Origin: Mesotaenium endlicherianum
Lineage: Eukaryota; Streptophyta; Zygnematophyceae; Zygnematales; Mesotaeniaceae
Direction of reading: 5' to 3'
DNA length: 41,367 nt
Assembly (NCBI GenBank): GCA_009602735.1
Contig: WELA01006598.1
Span: 361,342 to 402,708, forward strand
Shown: in pieces, positions 1 through 9,369 of the stretch
How the letters are laid out: the number at the start of each line of letters is the position of its first letter
Position numbering within the stretch: position 1 is the stretch's first letter
Notes under the pieces: model-generated
Database searches by the model: none
What the model was told of the DNA's origin: nothing
The model's input: the letters and a program-made list of their open reading frames with translations, nothing else
Program-made: the position numbers and the translations under genes

Positions 1-242
1 GGGGGGGAGGGGAAGGGGCAGGAAGGGGCAGGAAAAGATGCAGCAAGAAGTCTTAACAGCTCTTTATATGAAGAAGGAAGAAAAAGTACTTGAGCCGGGA
101 AAACGGGAGGCCCCACAGTGATTAGTCAGAAGATTGTTACGTAGAAGACCCCAGAAAGAGACCCTAAACGTGAGGCACTGAGCCCCAGCCCTGGCAGGCC
201 CCCAAGCGCAGGCAGGCAAGCAAGCAGCAGTCTGCGCCATAC
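1..242 (-). other. Intron 3 of left ABCG gene (start), to window edge
   Basis: This stretch lies downstream of exon 3 on the minus strand and begins with a GT donor at 242-241. No Walker B exon (counterpart of 39376-39573 in the right gene) is seen on either strand, so the next exon must lie beyond the left edge. The first 35 bases are a purine-rich G run. Confidence 0.6.
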
Positions 243-1891
243 CCCGATGGAGACGCGGCGGCGCTCGCCTCCGGAGACGCCCCGGATGTTCTCGTTGCCG
301 ATGAAGGTGTGCGCCACGCGCTCCAGGCCCAGCTGCTCAATGAGCTCCTCCACGCGCGTGCGCTTCTCCGCGGGCGTCACGCTGGCCGGCAGGCGCACGC
401 CCGCGGAGAACATGAGCGTCTCCCACACCGTCAGCATCGCAAACAGCTGGTCGTCCTGCAGGAGCAACAGCGCAGCGCAACCCAGCCCAGCACAGCACAG
501 CACAGCAGCACAGGTCAGCGAGAAGAAGAGGCCGCGTGGGAGGAGTGGTGGTGTTGGTGTGACATGTGGTGAGAGAGACTGCAGGCAAAGAGGGGACAGC
601 ACGGCAGAGCACAGCACAGCTCAGTATGAAAAGGTTCGGCGGGATCGGAGGAGGGAGGAGGTGCAGCCGCGCAAAGATCCCCGAGGTCCGCAGCAGCAGT
701 AGCGGCAGGTGGTGATGTGTGCAGTTGCCTCCTTGCACGCCTGCCTAGGGGGGCGGCAGCAGGCGCAAATGGGAGTCTTCAAGGCTGGGCCCAGTCTCCT
801 GGTAACCTGGCTCAAGCTTCAGACTGCATGCATGTGAAAGTATACACACGTATGTATGCGTGCTTCTGAATGGAAAGTGCATGCAAAACTGAATGAATGG
901 CGAAATGCGCGTGCGTGCGTGCGTGCTACTGATGCGTGTGTATGTGCGTTGGGGGGTGAGGGGGGAAGAGGGGTAGGAGGGGTTGGGGCGTGTGCGGCGT
1001 GCATGCGCGCTCGTGAGCCCTTCAAGCACTCGTTGTCTCGCCCATACTGGGCAGCCTAGGTGCTACTTCTACTTTATCTGCTCTGAGAAGCTGCAACTGG
1101 TACGCGCCCCTTTGTTGTGCATCATATTGCAGATGCCGACATTGTCAAGGCCAGCGCACAAAGGTGCGGAGGGGAGGAGTGAGAGACGGACCTGATGCAC
1201 GTATGCGGAGATTCTCTTGATCTGCTTGATGTCGGAGGAGTTGTTGAGCAAGACCGTTCCCTCCAGGGAGTTTTGGTGTATTCGCCCGGCAAGAGTATCC
1301 AAGAGAGTCGACTTTCCTGCAATTACAGCACGCTACTCCTTCATGTGATGAGCTTCAGGGGTCATATCCACGTATAAATATATATATATATATATATAAT
1401 TATAATTATATAATTATATTTATATATATATACATGAATATAGACACACATATAAGTATCAGAATGTAGAGGTGCAAGCCGTGTGAAATTCTTAAGCTTG
1501 CTGTCGGTCTGGCACGGGATATTTGCAACCATTGATGGTCATTTTGCGGCGAGAAAGAATAGAGAGAGCTCGTGGACGGAGTCAGAGGGAGCTTGGCCTC
1601 ACCTGCACCAGATGGCCCTATGATTGCCATCAGCTCGCCAGTATGAGCAGCCCCCGTGACATCCTTGAGTATCTGTCTTTTCGTTTTGGCCAGCTTACCC
1701 TCCTTGTCTTTTGTCGTTGATATGACATTGTACGATACGTCGACGAATGATAAAGTTATCTCGCTCTGGTGGTGGGGGCGGAGGCACTGCCTGAGATGTT
1801 GAGCACGCTCAACTTGGACTGACACATTATGCACGGGTGCCCCTTGTCCACTCTTATTGTCTACATCCACCCATTCTGCGTCACTCGCCAT
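243..1891 (-). CDS. ABCG (white-brown complex) half-transporter, 5' three exons, truncated by window
   Basis: Start of an ATP-binding cassette transporter of subfamily G, a membrane pump with its nucleotide-binding domain first. Exons on the minus strand: 1603-1891 (ATG at 1891), 1192-1316 and 243-455, together 209 codons. Intron 1 (phase 1) splits the Walker A glycine codon; introns 2 and 3 are phase 0; all have GT donors and AG acceptors. Visible motifs: Walker A GPSGAGKST (residues about 92-100), Q-loop AYVHQ-DDQL at the exon 2/3 junction, and ABC signature VSGGERRR at the end of exon 3. Walker B, H-loop and the membrane domain are outside the window. Exon lengths 2 and 3 (125 and 213 bp) and the intron positions match the right-hand gene exactly, so the two are paralogs in divergent orientation. 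Exon 3 is strikingly GC-rich compared with exons 1 and 2. Substrate unknown. Confidence 0.85.
1374..1440. repeat. AT-rich microsatellite in intron 1 of left ABCG gene
   Basis: A run of TA dinucleotides with interspersed TAAT units. It lies wholly inside the 286-bp intron 1317-1602 and has no coding content. Confidence 0.85.
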
Positions 1892-3708
1892 TCTAAGTGC
1901 CCTTTGACGGTTGAAATAGCCCTATGACTAACAACCACGAGCTGTTCTGAAGCTCCTCAAACTATGCATGCAGATCGTTGCAGTCTACTTGGAGCCCGTG
2001 GCTGAAATTATGCAGCAATGATGAGAAACAAATCGTCTATATTTTCGTATCTTGGAAAGCCTGTGTCGTTTACAGCGCACATCAAGTGGTAACTGAAGCT
2101 TAGTGTGCTGATACATCCTTCCAAACAGCTCTTGGTATCGTGCCCTCAGATATTTCAATTTGACCTGGTACAAAAAGTGTACTGGGGCAATGACCTTCAT
2201 AAGTGAGTGATGTTTTGATTTGACAATGCATGGTCATCCTCCACAGTAATTTCTCAACACATCTAGGACACGCCAACTGATGGAAGACACCCAGTATGGA
2301 GATGACGACCAAGTGTCAGCGGGCATTACAACGCCCGAGCATAATTGACTGCGATTTGCGGAACGAAACAACCCAGCCGCTCAGGAAAAAGACTCGCTTT
2401 GGAAGTGAACGTCAAAGCGGTATACGCAGTCGACCAGCCGAGGTGAAACCTGCCGTCCTTGTCACTGTGTTCCTGTATCCTCCATTTAATTAGCACGTTC
2501 ATCTTGTTTGACAGCCTAAACTTCTTGCACTTCGCTGGTGACTCGTGCACATGAGAAAACGCTTCGACCAATCGACCAAGTTCGAACCAGCGAATTCAAC
2601 CAAACCACAGGGATCTTGAATGTCGGCACATGTCGGTTTGTACCAATCTCAAGAAGAGTTCATGGAAAACTCCAAACCTGCGTTGGCCCACTAGCCTAAT
2701 TTTGCGTAACAAGTAACAGGACCGCTTCATCATTTGCAAATAAATTTCAGGAAAATTTAGTTAGTACTTTTGAAGAGGTTAATTAAGGTTTTACACGTTC
2801 AGACAGGTTATATGTCTATACATTTAGCTATATGTCAGGAATTTTCGTGATTTGTCCAAACGAATGTGCGCCATTTGAAAACGTATTTGCAACAGCGTTG
2901 GTAGCAGCAAGTTAGCAGCAAGTGGTATCACATGCGTCTTCTTTTCTTGTCGGCTTTGTACAACTACGTCACTCCTTCGAGCAGATCAAGGTGTGCCGTG
3001 CTGAATATAGCAGCATGGAGGAAACTTGACGTGAAGTAAGCGTTTAGACCAAATTTTATCAGATGTAACATTAGGAATAAATTGCTAGAACATGCATCTT
3101 GTAGGTTGATGCATGCTCACCGTTTTGATTTGATCCCTGGGCCACCCTGGATGGGGGACCCTTTGTTTGCCCTTGTTGGACAGCTTGCAACGTTTACGCC
3201 AGTTTATGCTGGTTCATGCAGGTCCCAGGCACCTGCCACTGATATATAATTTAGCTGAACGCAGCTGGACGCGCCTTTACGAGCCCAGACGGGCAGGCCG
3301 ACCCAGGCCAACCAGTCATTTCTGACTATTTGACTAGTTCGGTCTGCGGACTCTGGGGGACATGATCAGGGGGGGCGTCATATCAGGCAGGATCTTACGA
3401 GGAGATGTCAGGCAAAGTGACATCAAGTGGGAGCAGGGCAGAGAAAGTGCAGAGACAGTAAAACCCCAAATAAGTGGCTATGGAGCACGATGCCATTTCT
3501 GGTGCCATCATCTGGTAAGCTTCATAACGACTACCATGTCAAAAAGTGTCACCCTACTTGTGCATGTCGGTGGAGCGAAGGAAGACTTGACTGGTCAAAC
3601 CCGGTCACAGTATACCAAAAAACCGTCAGACGTTGCCACAGGGCGTAGCCCAACTAGCGTATGCCACGTGTGCACTAGAATGTGGTGTAGTTCACTTCGA
3701 TTAGGGGC
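1892..3708. other. Intergenic region upstream of left ABCG gene, no gene recognised
   Basis: About 1.8 kb of mixed-composition DNA. The short open frames here (under 85 codons, plus the start of a 223-codon frame at 3362) resemble nothing I know and show no repeated structure. The part next to 1891 should hold the promoter of the left gene, but I see no convincing TATA box. Confidence 0.5.
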
Positions 3709-3797
3709 CCCTCACTTGTTTTGTGCGGGGAAAGTCAGTAAAGGCCTTCGCTTCTTTAAGCTGTGGCCCGTATGTACGACAAATCTTTTTCTTGTAC
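3709..3797 (+). repeat. Copy 1 of a diverged, hairpin-headed repeat
   Basis: Begins CCCCTCAC, followed by GCGGGGAAAGTCAGTAAAGG and then TGGCCCGTATGTACG. The same order of blocks recurs at 4199-4290 and 4862-4955 in the same orientation, at intervals of about 490 and 663 bp. Family unknown. Confidence 0.6.
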
Positions 3798-3872
3798 ATA
3801 GTTTTCTGCGATCGTTCGGAGGAAGAAATCTCTGTTTCCTCACAAATAATGACATCGATGGAGTATGTAGGG

Positions 3873-4169
3873 CAGGCCCCTGGATCCGACAAAATTCGCG
3901 GATTTCGGAAAATTTCGGAAACATCCTCTGGCCTGCTCTGGGCGACGGTCAGGGTGTCGAGAACACCCGACAAAATTTGGCAGGATTTTTTAAATGGCGT
4001 GATAACATCCTAAGACATATCTTAAAGGGATAATTGAGAATTTCGGGATTTTACGCGACATCCACTAAAAATCATATGGATTTAAAAAGACATCCTTTTG
4101 TTTTTAGTCGGGTTTTATAACATCCAAAATAGCAAATAACACCCAAAAAGTTATGAATCCAGGGGTCTG
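3873..4169. mobile_element. hAT-like MITE, 297 bp, with 8-bp target duplication
   Basis: The left end reads CAGGCCCCTGGATCC and the right end, on the other strand, CAGACCCCTGGATTC: 13 of 15 positions match as terminal inverted repeats. The flanks are ATGTAGGG (3865-3872) and ATGTAGGT (4170-4177), an 8-bp duplication with one mismatch. Eight-base duplications and ends starting CAG fit the hAT superfamily. There is no transposase, so this would be a non-autonomous copy. It lies between copies 1 and 2 of the hairpin-headed repeat. Confidence 0.65.
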
Positions 4170-4198
4170 ATGTAGGTAGTTTATTGTCGTCAGGAAGG

Positions 4199-4290
4199 CG
4201 CCCCTCACGTAACTCTTGTGAGGGGGAAATCAGTAAGGGCCCTCGCTCGTGTGAGCGCTGGCCCGTACGCGTTCGAAATCGGAGATTTGC
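4199..4290 (+). repeat. Copy 2 of the hairpin-headed repeat
   Basis: The head CCCCTCAC...GTGAGGGG forms an 8-bp perfect stem over a 9-base loop, followed by AAATCAGTAAGGGCCCTCGC and GCTGGCCCGTACG. Weaker similarity to copy 3 continues another 90 bp or so, to GCGACCGCC near 4359. Confidence 0.6.
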
Positions 4291-4861
4291 CACGCGAAAG
4301 CGTTCGTCGTGAACGCTTTCTATGTGCGGCCCCAGCGATGCCCGCCCTTTCGCGACCGCCATAAATTAGGGCTTGGCCATAACTTTATTCCTCTTCGCTT
4401 TTGATGAGGGAGTGCGTCCTTCGGGCGCTTATCGTGAGCGGCTATGGCGAGGAGGAGCGAGGAGGAGCCTCGCCTGGGCCGCGAGGTAGCCCGCCATGGG
4501 GTCGTGGGAGAGGGCGCTCTTCCTCGCTAGAAGGGTTCGTGGGGTGGAACGGTCGGGAGCGTCTGCTGCTCTGCAGCCATGGCCGCTCGTCGTTGCAGGC
4601 GGTCGTGGCCGCCTGCCAGTTATGGGGGTGTTAGAGAGAGAGGGGATAAGGGGGAGGAGGCCTGGTGGAGGGAGGGAGGGAGGGAGGGAGGGAGAGTCGT
4701 TAGCGTCGACTTCGAGCGTCGACAGCGTTCGCGTTGTTTTGACGCCTTAATTTGTCGTGATCGTTCGGCGGGTCTGTGAGGGGACGATAACATTGAACGA
4801 GTATAGGGGTATAAGCATATAGGAGTATGAGCATGTGTTGCAATTTACTGTTTTATGTATT
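4291..4861. other. GC-rich spacer, no gene recognised
   Basis: CpG-rich DNA with three overlapping short open frames rich in Gly, Arg and Ser, typical of GC-rich noncoding sequence. It contains the G-tract repeat at 4667-4696. Confidence 0.45.
4667..4696 (+). repeat. GGGA tandem repeat (G-quadruplex-capable)
   Basis: Six or more GGG tracts spaced by a single A on the plus strand. This is a simple repeat and could fold as a G-quadruplex. Confidence 0.85.
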
Positions 4862-4955
4862 GTGCCCCTCATGTGATTCTTGTGGGGAAAACTCATAAGG
4901 GCCGTCGCTCGAATGCGCTCTGGCCTGTATGTACGTCAAATCATTTTCTTGTACC
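4862..4955 (+). repeat. Copy 3 of the hairpin-headed repeat
   Basis: CCCCTCATG...TTGTGGGGAAAACTCATAAGGGCC then TGGCCTGTATGTACG and TCTTGTACC; the last block also ends copy 1. The hairpin is partly decayed. Confidence 0.55.
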
Positions 4956-5579
4956 CCAAATCGAATATGTACGTGTGTGACCTGGATTGACGCAAACGCA
5001 TTCGATATAGTTTACGCATGTCTCTTGCGGCCCGCACTTTGTCGACCGCCGTGTAGATCACCCTCTCCACAAAGTAGGCCTCTTTCTCGCGGATGCTTTT
5101 TGCTGCAATGATTTAGCCTTCAAACATTTTGTAACATGACGAGGCGAACCAAGGCAAAGCCCCATCTCGGTACGGGGGAGCTCATGACGAGGGGCATGAG
5201 AATTTTGGATGGGCCATCGCGACTGACTTTTGAAAATGCAAAAATCGAATGTCGAAAACTGTCCTCATTTGGCAAATTGCTGACACTAAGAGGTTTCTTG
5301 GCAAGAAAATACTTTTTTCCTCAAAAATCTGCTTCAATTAGTCGTTCAACTCCAACAATCATATTTGTCAAGATTTTAAATTTTAATGAGATTTTGAGTT
5401 CAAAATCTCAAAGTGACCGTTTGATTCCCACCCAGCAGCGCTATGACCCAATCCCTCCCCCTGAAACGCGTCCACTAGCACGGTTGGAGTCGTAGCAATA
5501 CAAACATTAAGGAAATCGGAGGTACTTTGATCACGTACAAATTGTAATTTCAAGATTCAAATCAACACATTTCAATCAC
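4956..5579. other. Spacer before solo LTR, no gene recognised
   Basis: AT-rich towards the right. A 119-codon open frame (5136-5495) has no recognisable domain and probably arose by chance. Confidence 0.4.
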
Positions 5580-6077
5580 TGTAGTGATATGGGTTATAAT
5601 ATATTACTTGTTTTTATACTTTCGAGTATTTTTAGAGTAGTTTTGTGTGGATTCAAGTGTGAGTAGATACTCTAGTGACTTGGTTCATGTCCTTTGAATC
5701 TTCTAACGCATTTTTGAAGTTAGAGGAAGGACCTAGAAGAACTCCATGTGGCAAAAGTCAAATATGCCATTTTTAGGTCAAAAGGACATTGTTACATTAT
5801 TCTAGAAAGAGGTGGCAAGTTTTGGGATGTGTTGGGTGCCAACACATCAAACATGCACATTCCTAGAGATTACTTACGTAGCAAGTATATAAACAAGAGC
5901 TAGAGCATAGAAAGGCATTCTAGAATCACTCTTGTACTTGCCAAATTCCAGAAATATATGAACTTTCAAGAAGCCATCTCTCTTTCAAAAAGCTACCACT
6001 TGTGTTCAAAGATCCTTGTCTTGAATAGAAAAAAATATTCTATTTTACTAAGCACTTTATTTATCTGTTTCACTATA
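5580..6077 (+). repeat. Solo LTR, B/D family
   Basis: Starts TGTAGTGATA and ends TTTCACTATA. It aligns along its whole length with the LTRs of element B (23835-24337) and carries the same TATATAAA promoter block (about 5886-5893). Flanks ATCAC (5575-5579) and ATCGC (6078-6082) form a 5-bp target duplication with one mismatch. No internal sequence remains, as expected after recombination between two LTRs. Confidence 0.85.
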
Positions 6078-6126
6078 ATCGCATTCAGTCGCTCAGCGCG
6101 ACCTGTCGCACTCGTCGCAATGGCCA

Positions 6127-6632
6127 TGTATAGTGATACAAGTTAAAATATATTAGTTTGTTTTCATATTTTATAATTTTTGAATATTTGCAAAAGAATT
6201 TTGTGTGGATTCAAGTGCGAATAGATGAGTAGTGACTTATTTCATGTCCTTTGAACGTTCTATGGCATTTTCAAAATTACAAGGACCTAGAAAAATTCCA
6301 TGTGGCAAAAGTTAAATATGTCATTTTAAGTCAAAAGGACACGTATACATTGTTTTAGAAAGAGATGGCAAGTTTTGACATGTGTTGGGTGCCAATACAT
6401 CAACATGCAATTTTCTAGAAATTAGTTGTGTAGCAAGTATACAAACAAGAGCTAGAACATAGAGAGGCATTCTGAAATCACTCTTTTACTTGCCACATTT
6501 GAGAAACATGTCAATTTTCAAGAAACCATTTCTCTTTGAAGAAGCTACCATTTGTGTTCAAAGATTCTTGTTTTTGAATCAATAGAGCATATTGAATAGA
6601 TCATAAGTACTTCATTTATCTGTTTCACTCCA
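6127..6632 (+). repeat. Diverged solo LTR, B/D family
   Basis: Second plus-strand LTR of the same family, 49 bp after the first, starting near TGTATAGTGAT and ending TTTCACTCCA. It is more diverged than its neighbour. I find no clear target duplication (GGCCA against GCATG), so the exact ends are uncertain. Confidence 0.75.
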
Positions 6633-6839
6633 GCATGGCAGATCGCTACACTCCTTCCACTCACAAAAAATGTGCACGTACATCTCGAGCACTTATGTTG
6701 TGGTGCAGTAAGGGACATTTATTCGTGACAATCTTCATACGTTTCAAAGAACGCCATACAATCGTACCATTGACCAGCCTCTCACCCTTAGCACTCTTGT
6801 ACTCACTGGAACTTGAACCTTGGTCTCTCGGACACGATT
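6633..6839. other. Host spacer carrying the left target duplication of element D
   Basis: 207 bp with no recognised gene. The last five bases, CGATT (6835-6839), recur at 21102-21106 on the far side of element D. Confidence 0.6.
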
Positions 6840-7332
6840 TGTAGTTAAACAGATAGATTAAGTACTTAATAAAGTAGAATACTTTATCTAATCAAGGCTA
6901 GGACCTTTGAACACAAGTGGTAGCTTCTTGAAAGAGAGATGGTTTCTAGAAAGTTAATATATTTCTCAAACTTGGTAAGTACAAGAGTGATTCTTGAATG
7001 CCCTTTCTACGTGCTAGCTCTTGATTATATACTTGCTACACAAGTAATTTCTAGGAAGGTGCACGTTGATGTGTTGGCACCCAACACATCCCAAAACTTG
7101 CCACCTTTTTCTATAATAATGTACACATGTCCCTTTGACCTAAAATGGCACATTTGACTTTTGCCACATGGGGTTCTTTTAGGTCATCCCTCTAAATACA
7201 AAAATGCCCTAGAAAGTTCAAGGAACATGAACCAAGTCATTAAAATATCTATTCACACTTGAATCCACACAAAATATTCAAAAGCATCAAAATATAAAGT
7301 CCAAATAATATATTGTAAATTATATCACTACA
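6840..7332 (-). repeat. 3' LTR of element D
   Basis: Read on the minus strand it starts TGTAGTGATA and ends CTGTTTAACTACA, next to target duplication CGATT. It aligns with the LTRs of B and with 20596-21101. Confidence 0.85.
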
Positions 7333-8102
7333 TCACTCGCCCTACAAACAAAAGCGACGTCTCGGCAAGTCAAGTTAAGTCTTACACATGTGGAAAAGCC
7401 TACTCAAGGGCTTCAAGTCAGGTGCCACACATGCAAAGAAAACAAGTCAAAGGCTTCAAGTGAGGTGCTACACATGTAAGGTAGACTAGGCAAGGTCGTG
7501 GGTGGAGTGACCCTATTGGCTAGTCTACTCCTTGATGATAAGGAAAATTGTACAAGTTGGCCCAGAATCTGCCACGAATTCAAAAATTCATGACGTTCAA
7601 AAAATTGCTTCAAGTCTAACAATTTTGTTGCCAAACGGAGCACGTCGGAGACAACTACCCGCTCACCAAAATTGGAGAGCATTCCAAGTTTTGGAGTATC
7701 GTCGAGAGCAAAAAGAGTAGGCACTCCTCCAAATCTGTACAGAAACTCCTAAAAATCATAAGTCCTTGTATTCTGTTTCAAATGCTGCAAAGTTAGTCTT
7801 TAAATGGGCGCAAAGATGTCTCCTACCAGATTCTTGAGTTTCAGAGCATTCCAAGTTCAAGAAAAGGCACAATATCAAAAGGCTTATTCTGCCCTAATAA
7901 TGGCAGCAGCCTGACCCCCTTCTACTCAGAGCATCATATCTCTCTCACTCGTGCTCCAAATTGAGCAACTTGGACTTTAAATTACCGGGTACTCATGGGC
8001 TACAGCCTAGTAAAATTTCAGGATTTAATATATAGAGACCTAAGAGCAATAGCAATTTTAATTTTCTTGTTAGAATCTACGAGAAGAGAAGAGTGTCTAA
8101 TG
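7333..8102 (-). other. 3' noncoding region of element D (pol stop to 3' LTR)
   Basis: Equivalent to 29243-30011 in element B and clearly alignable with it although noncoding. It includes the tandem block with ACATGTG at each repeat start (about 7378-7483) just before the LTR. The polypurine tract is degraded. Confidence 0.7.
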
Positions 8103-8588
8103 TCAACTTTTTCTCTTTCTGGTTCTTGCAGGCTGCCTCCAAGAGGTATTTTGCTGCTTTTTGATGATGGCAGGTTGCCTTCCTGAAGTCTCTTGGTGCC
8201 TTGGATGGAGGCTAGGGGCTGGTCTAAGATACGGATTGGCGGCATGAAAGCGTCTCAGCTTTCTCTGAACTTTGTCAAGGTAGTGCGCCGCTACCCAACT
8301 ATTGTCTGCATCTGAATATTCTTTCCACTTGATGAGATATTGCTGTTATCTCCAGAAATTTCTCATAGCCAATATGTCTTCCACTTCATACTCCAAATGA
8401 TCATCCACTATTGTTGGGGCTGGTGGGATTGTCACACGTCCTGGAAACTTGTTGTGGGTTTGCACATATGGCTTGAAGAGCGAAGCATGGAACACAGGGT
8501 CGATGTGCATAGTCTGGGGAAGCTCTAGCTTGAAAGCAACTGCGTTAACTTGCTGGATTATCTTGAAGGGTCCCAAATACTTGGGAGA
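8103..8588 (-). pseudogene. Element D pol, 3' part (integrase tail and chromodomain), broken
   Basis: Translated on the minus strand it gives the integrase C-terminal [10 protein letters not shown] and [14 protein letters not shown] blocks and the start of the chromodomain (EYEVEDI), as in element B. A frameshift follows at about 8346; the TGA at 8105-8103 matches the B stop codon position. It was separated from the rest of pol by insertion of element A at 8588/17559. Confidence 0.85.
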
Positions 8589-9335
8589 TGTAATGAATCA
8601 GTATATTAGTGGATATAATATTCATTTAAATATGATAGTTAATTAAGTTCAGCCTGCTGAACTTTAGTTAATAGTCAGTCTGCTGGACTTTAGTTAATAG
8701 TCAGTCTGCTGGACTTTACATAATTATCAGTTTGCTGACTCAGTCGAAAGCAGCAGGCTGAAAGTCCATATAAGTCAGCTTGCTGACACATTCTTTGACA
8801 GCAAGCTGACTTCCGTACTCGGTAGCAGCGAACTGCCTTGATATGCATCTAAGTGCGATATGCTAGATGAATAGCCAGATGACATCCCTATGATGGATGG
8901 CTATTCGGGATGATGGGAGATGGCGGTGGATTTGGTTAACCGAGGTCCTACCAACGTGGTTAACTCCCGGGTAGGCGGTGCCATCGCACTGACCGTTGAA
9001 CAGTAAACTCATTCCATGTACATATGCTAGGCATTGCTCTCGAGTTCGGCATTCGGAAACGAGGCCAACTCTCTTGTACAGCTTACTGAGAGAGATCTGA
9101 ATCCAAGGCGAGAAGCCATTGATACGCACTGTCTTCTAACCTTGCTTATGTATGAGTTTACTGATTTGCATTATTGATGCTAGTTTACTCGCATTTGACT
9201 TACGAGTATTATTCACTGCTAGTGTGTTGTCCTTTGCCGTTTAACCAGTTAACGGAAAATACCATAAAGATTACTTGCTGATATAAAGATCTTTATTAAT
9301 TGTTAATCGCCTATTTGGTAAGTCGATTCATTTCA
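8589..9335 (+). repeat. 5' LTR of element A, with promoter
   Basis: Starts TGTAATGAATC and ends GATTCATTTCA. A TATAAA at 9282-9287, conserved in the other A-family LTRs, would place transcription start a little before 9320, making the gag ATG at 9370 the first AUG. An alternative TATAAG lies near 8774. A 9-bp inverted repeat GAATAGCCA/TGGCTATTC lies at 8869-8906. A G|GTAAGT donor-like site is at 9317-9323. Confidence 0.9.
8654..8731 (+). repeat. 26-bp tandem repeats in U3 of element A LTR
   Basis: Three consecutive 26-bp units starting CTGCTGRACTTTA and ending with a CAGT block; the third is more diverged. They lie upstream of the likely TATA boxes, as enhancer repeats often do. Also present in the 3' LTR. 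Confidence 0.8.
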
Positions 9336-9336
9336 G

Positions 9337-9348
9337 TGGTATCGGAGC
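9337..9348 (+). other. Primer binding site of element A
   Basis: TGGTATCGGAGC begins two bases after the LTR end. It is complementary to the 3' end of an initiator tRNA-Met; the usual plant form is TGGTATCAGAGC. Elements B and C carry the same variant. Confidence 0.85.
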
Positions 9349-9369
9349 AGTTATCACAGTCTTCTTTGT

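Noticed and set aside
126..617. 163-codon minus-strand open frame at the left end
   Set aside because: It reads through exon 3 into both introns. Splice sites, and the identical exon 3 length in the right gene, show only 243-455 is coding.
3362..4033. 223-codon open frame in the left intergenic zone
   Set aside because: No recognisable domain, and it runs into the hAT-like MITE and across copy 1 of the unknown repeat, so it is likely a chance frame.
6127..6632. Pairing of the two plus-strand LTRs (5580 and 6127) as one tiny element
   Set aside because: The 49 bp between them has no primer site or polypurine tract, the LTRs are clearly diverged, and LTR 1 has its own target duplication.
6780..6840. 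Possible tRNA gene near GGAACTTGAACC
   Set aside because: No cloverleaf, and no A and B boxes at the right spacing.
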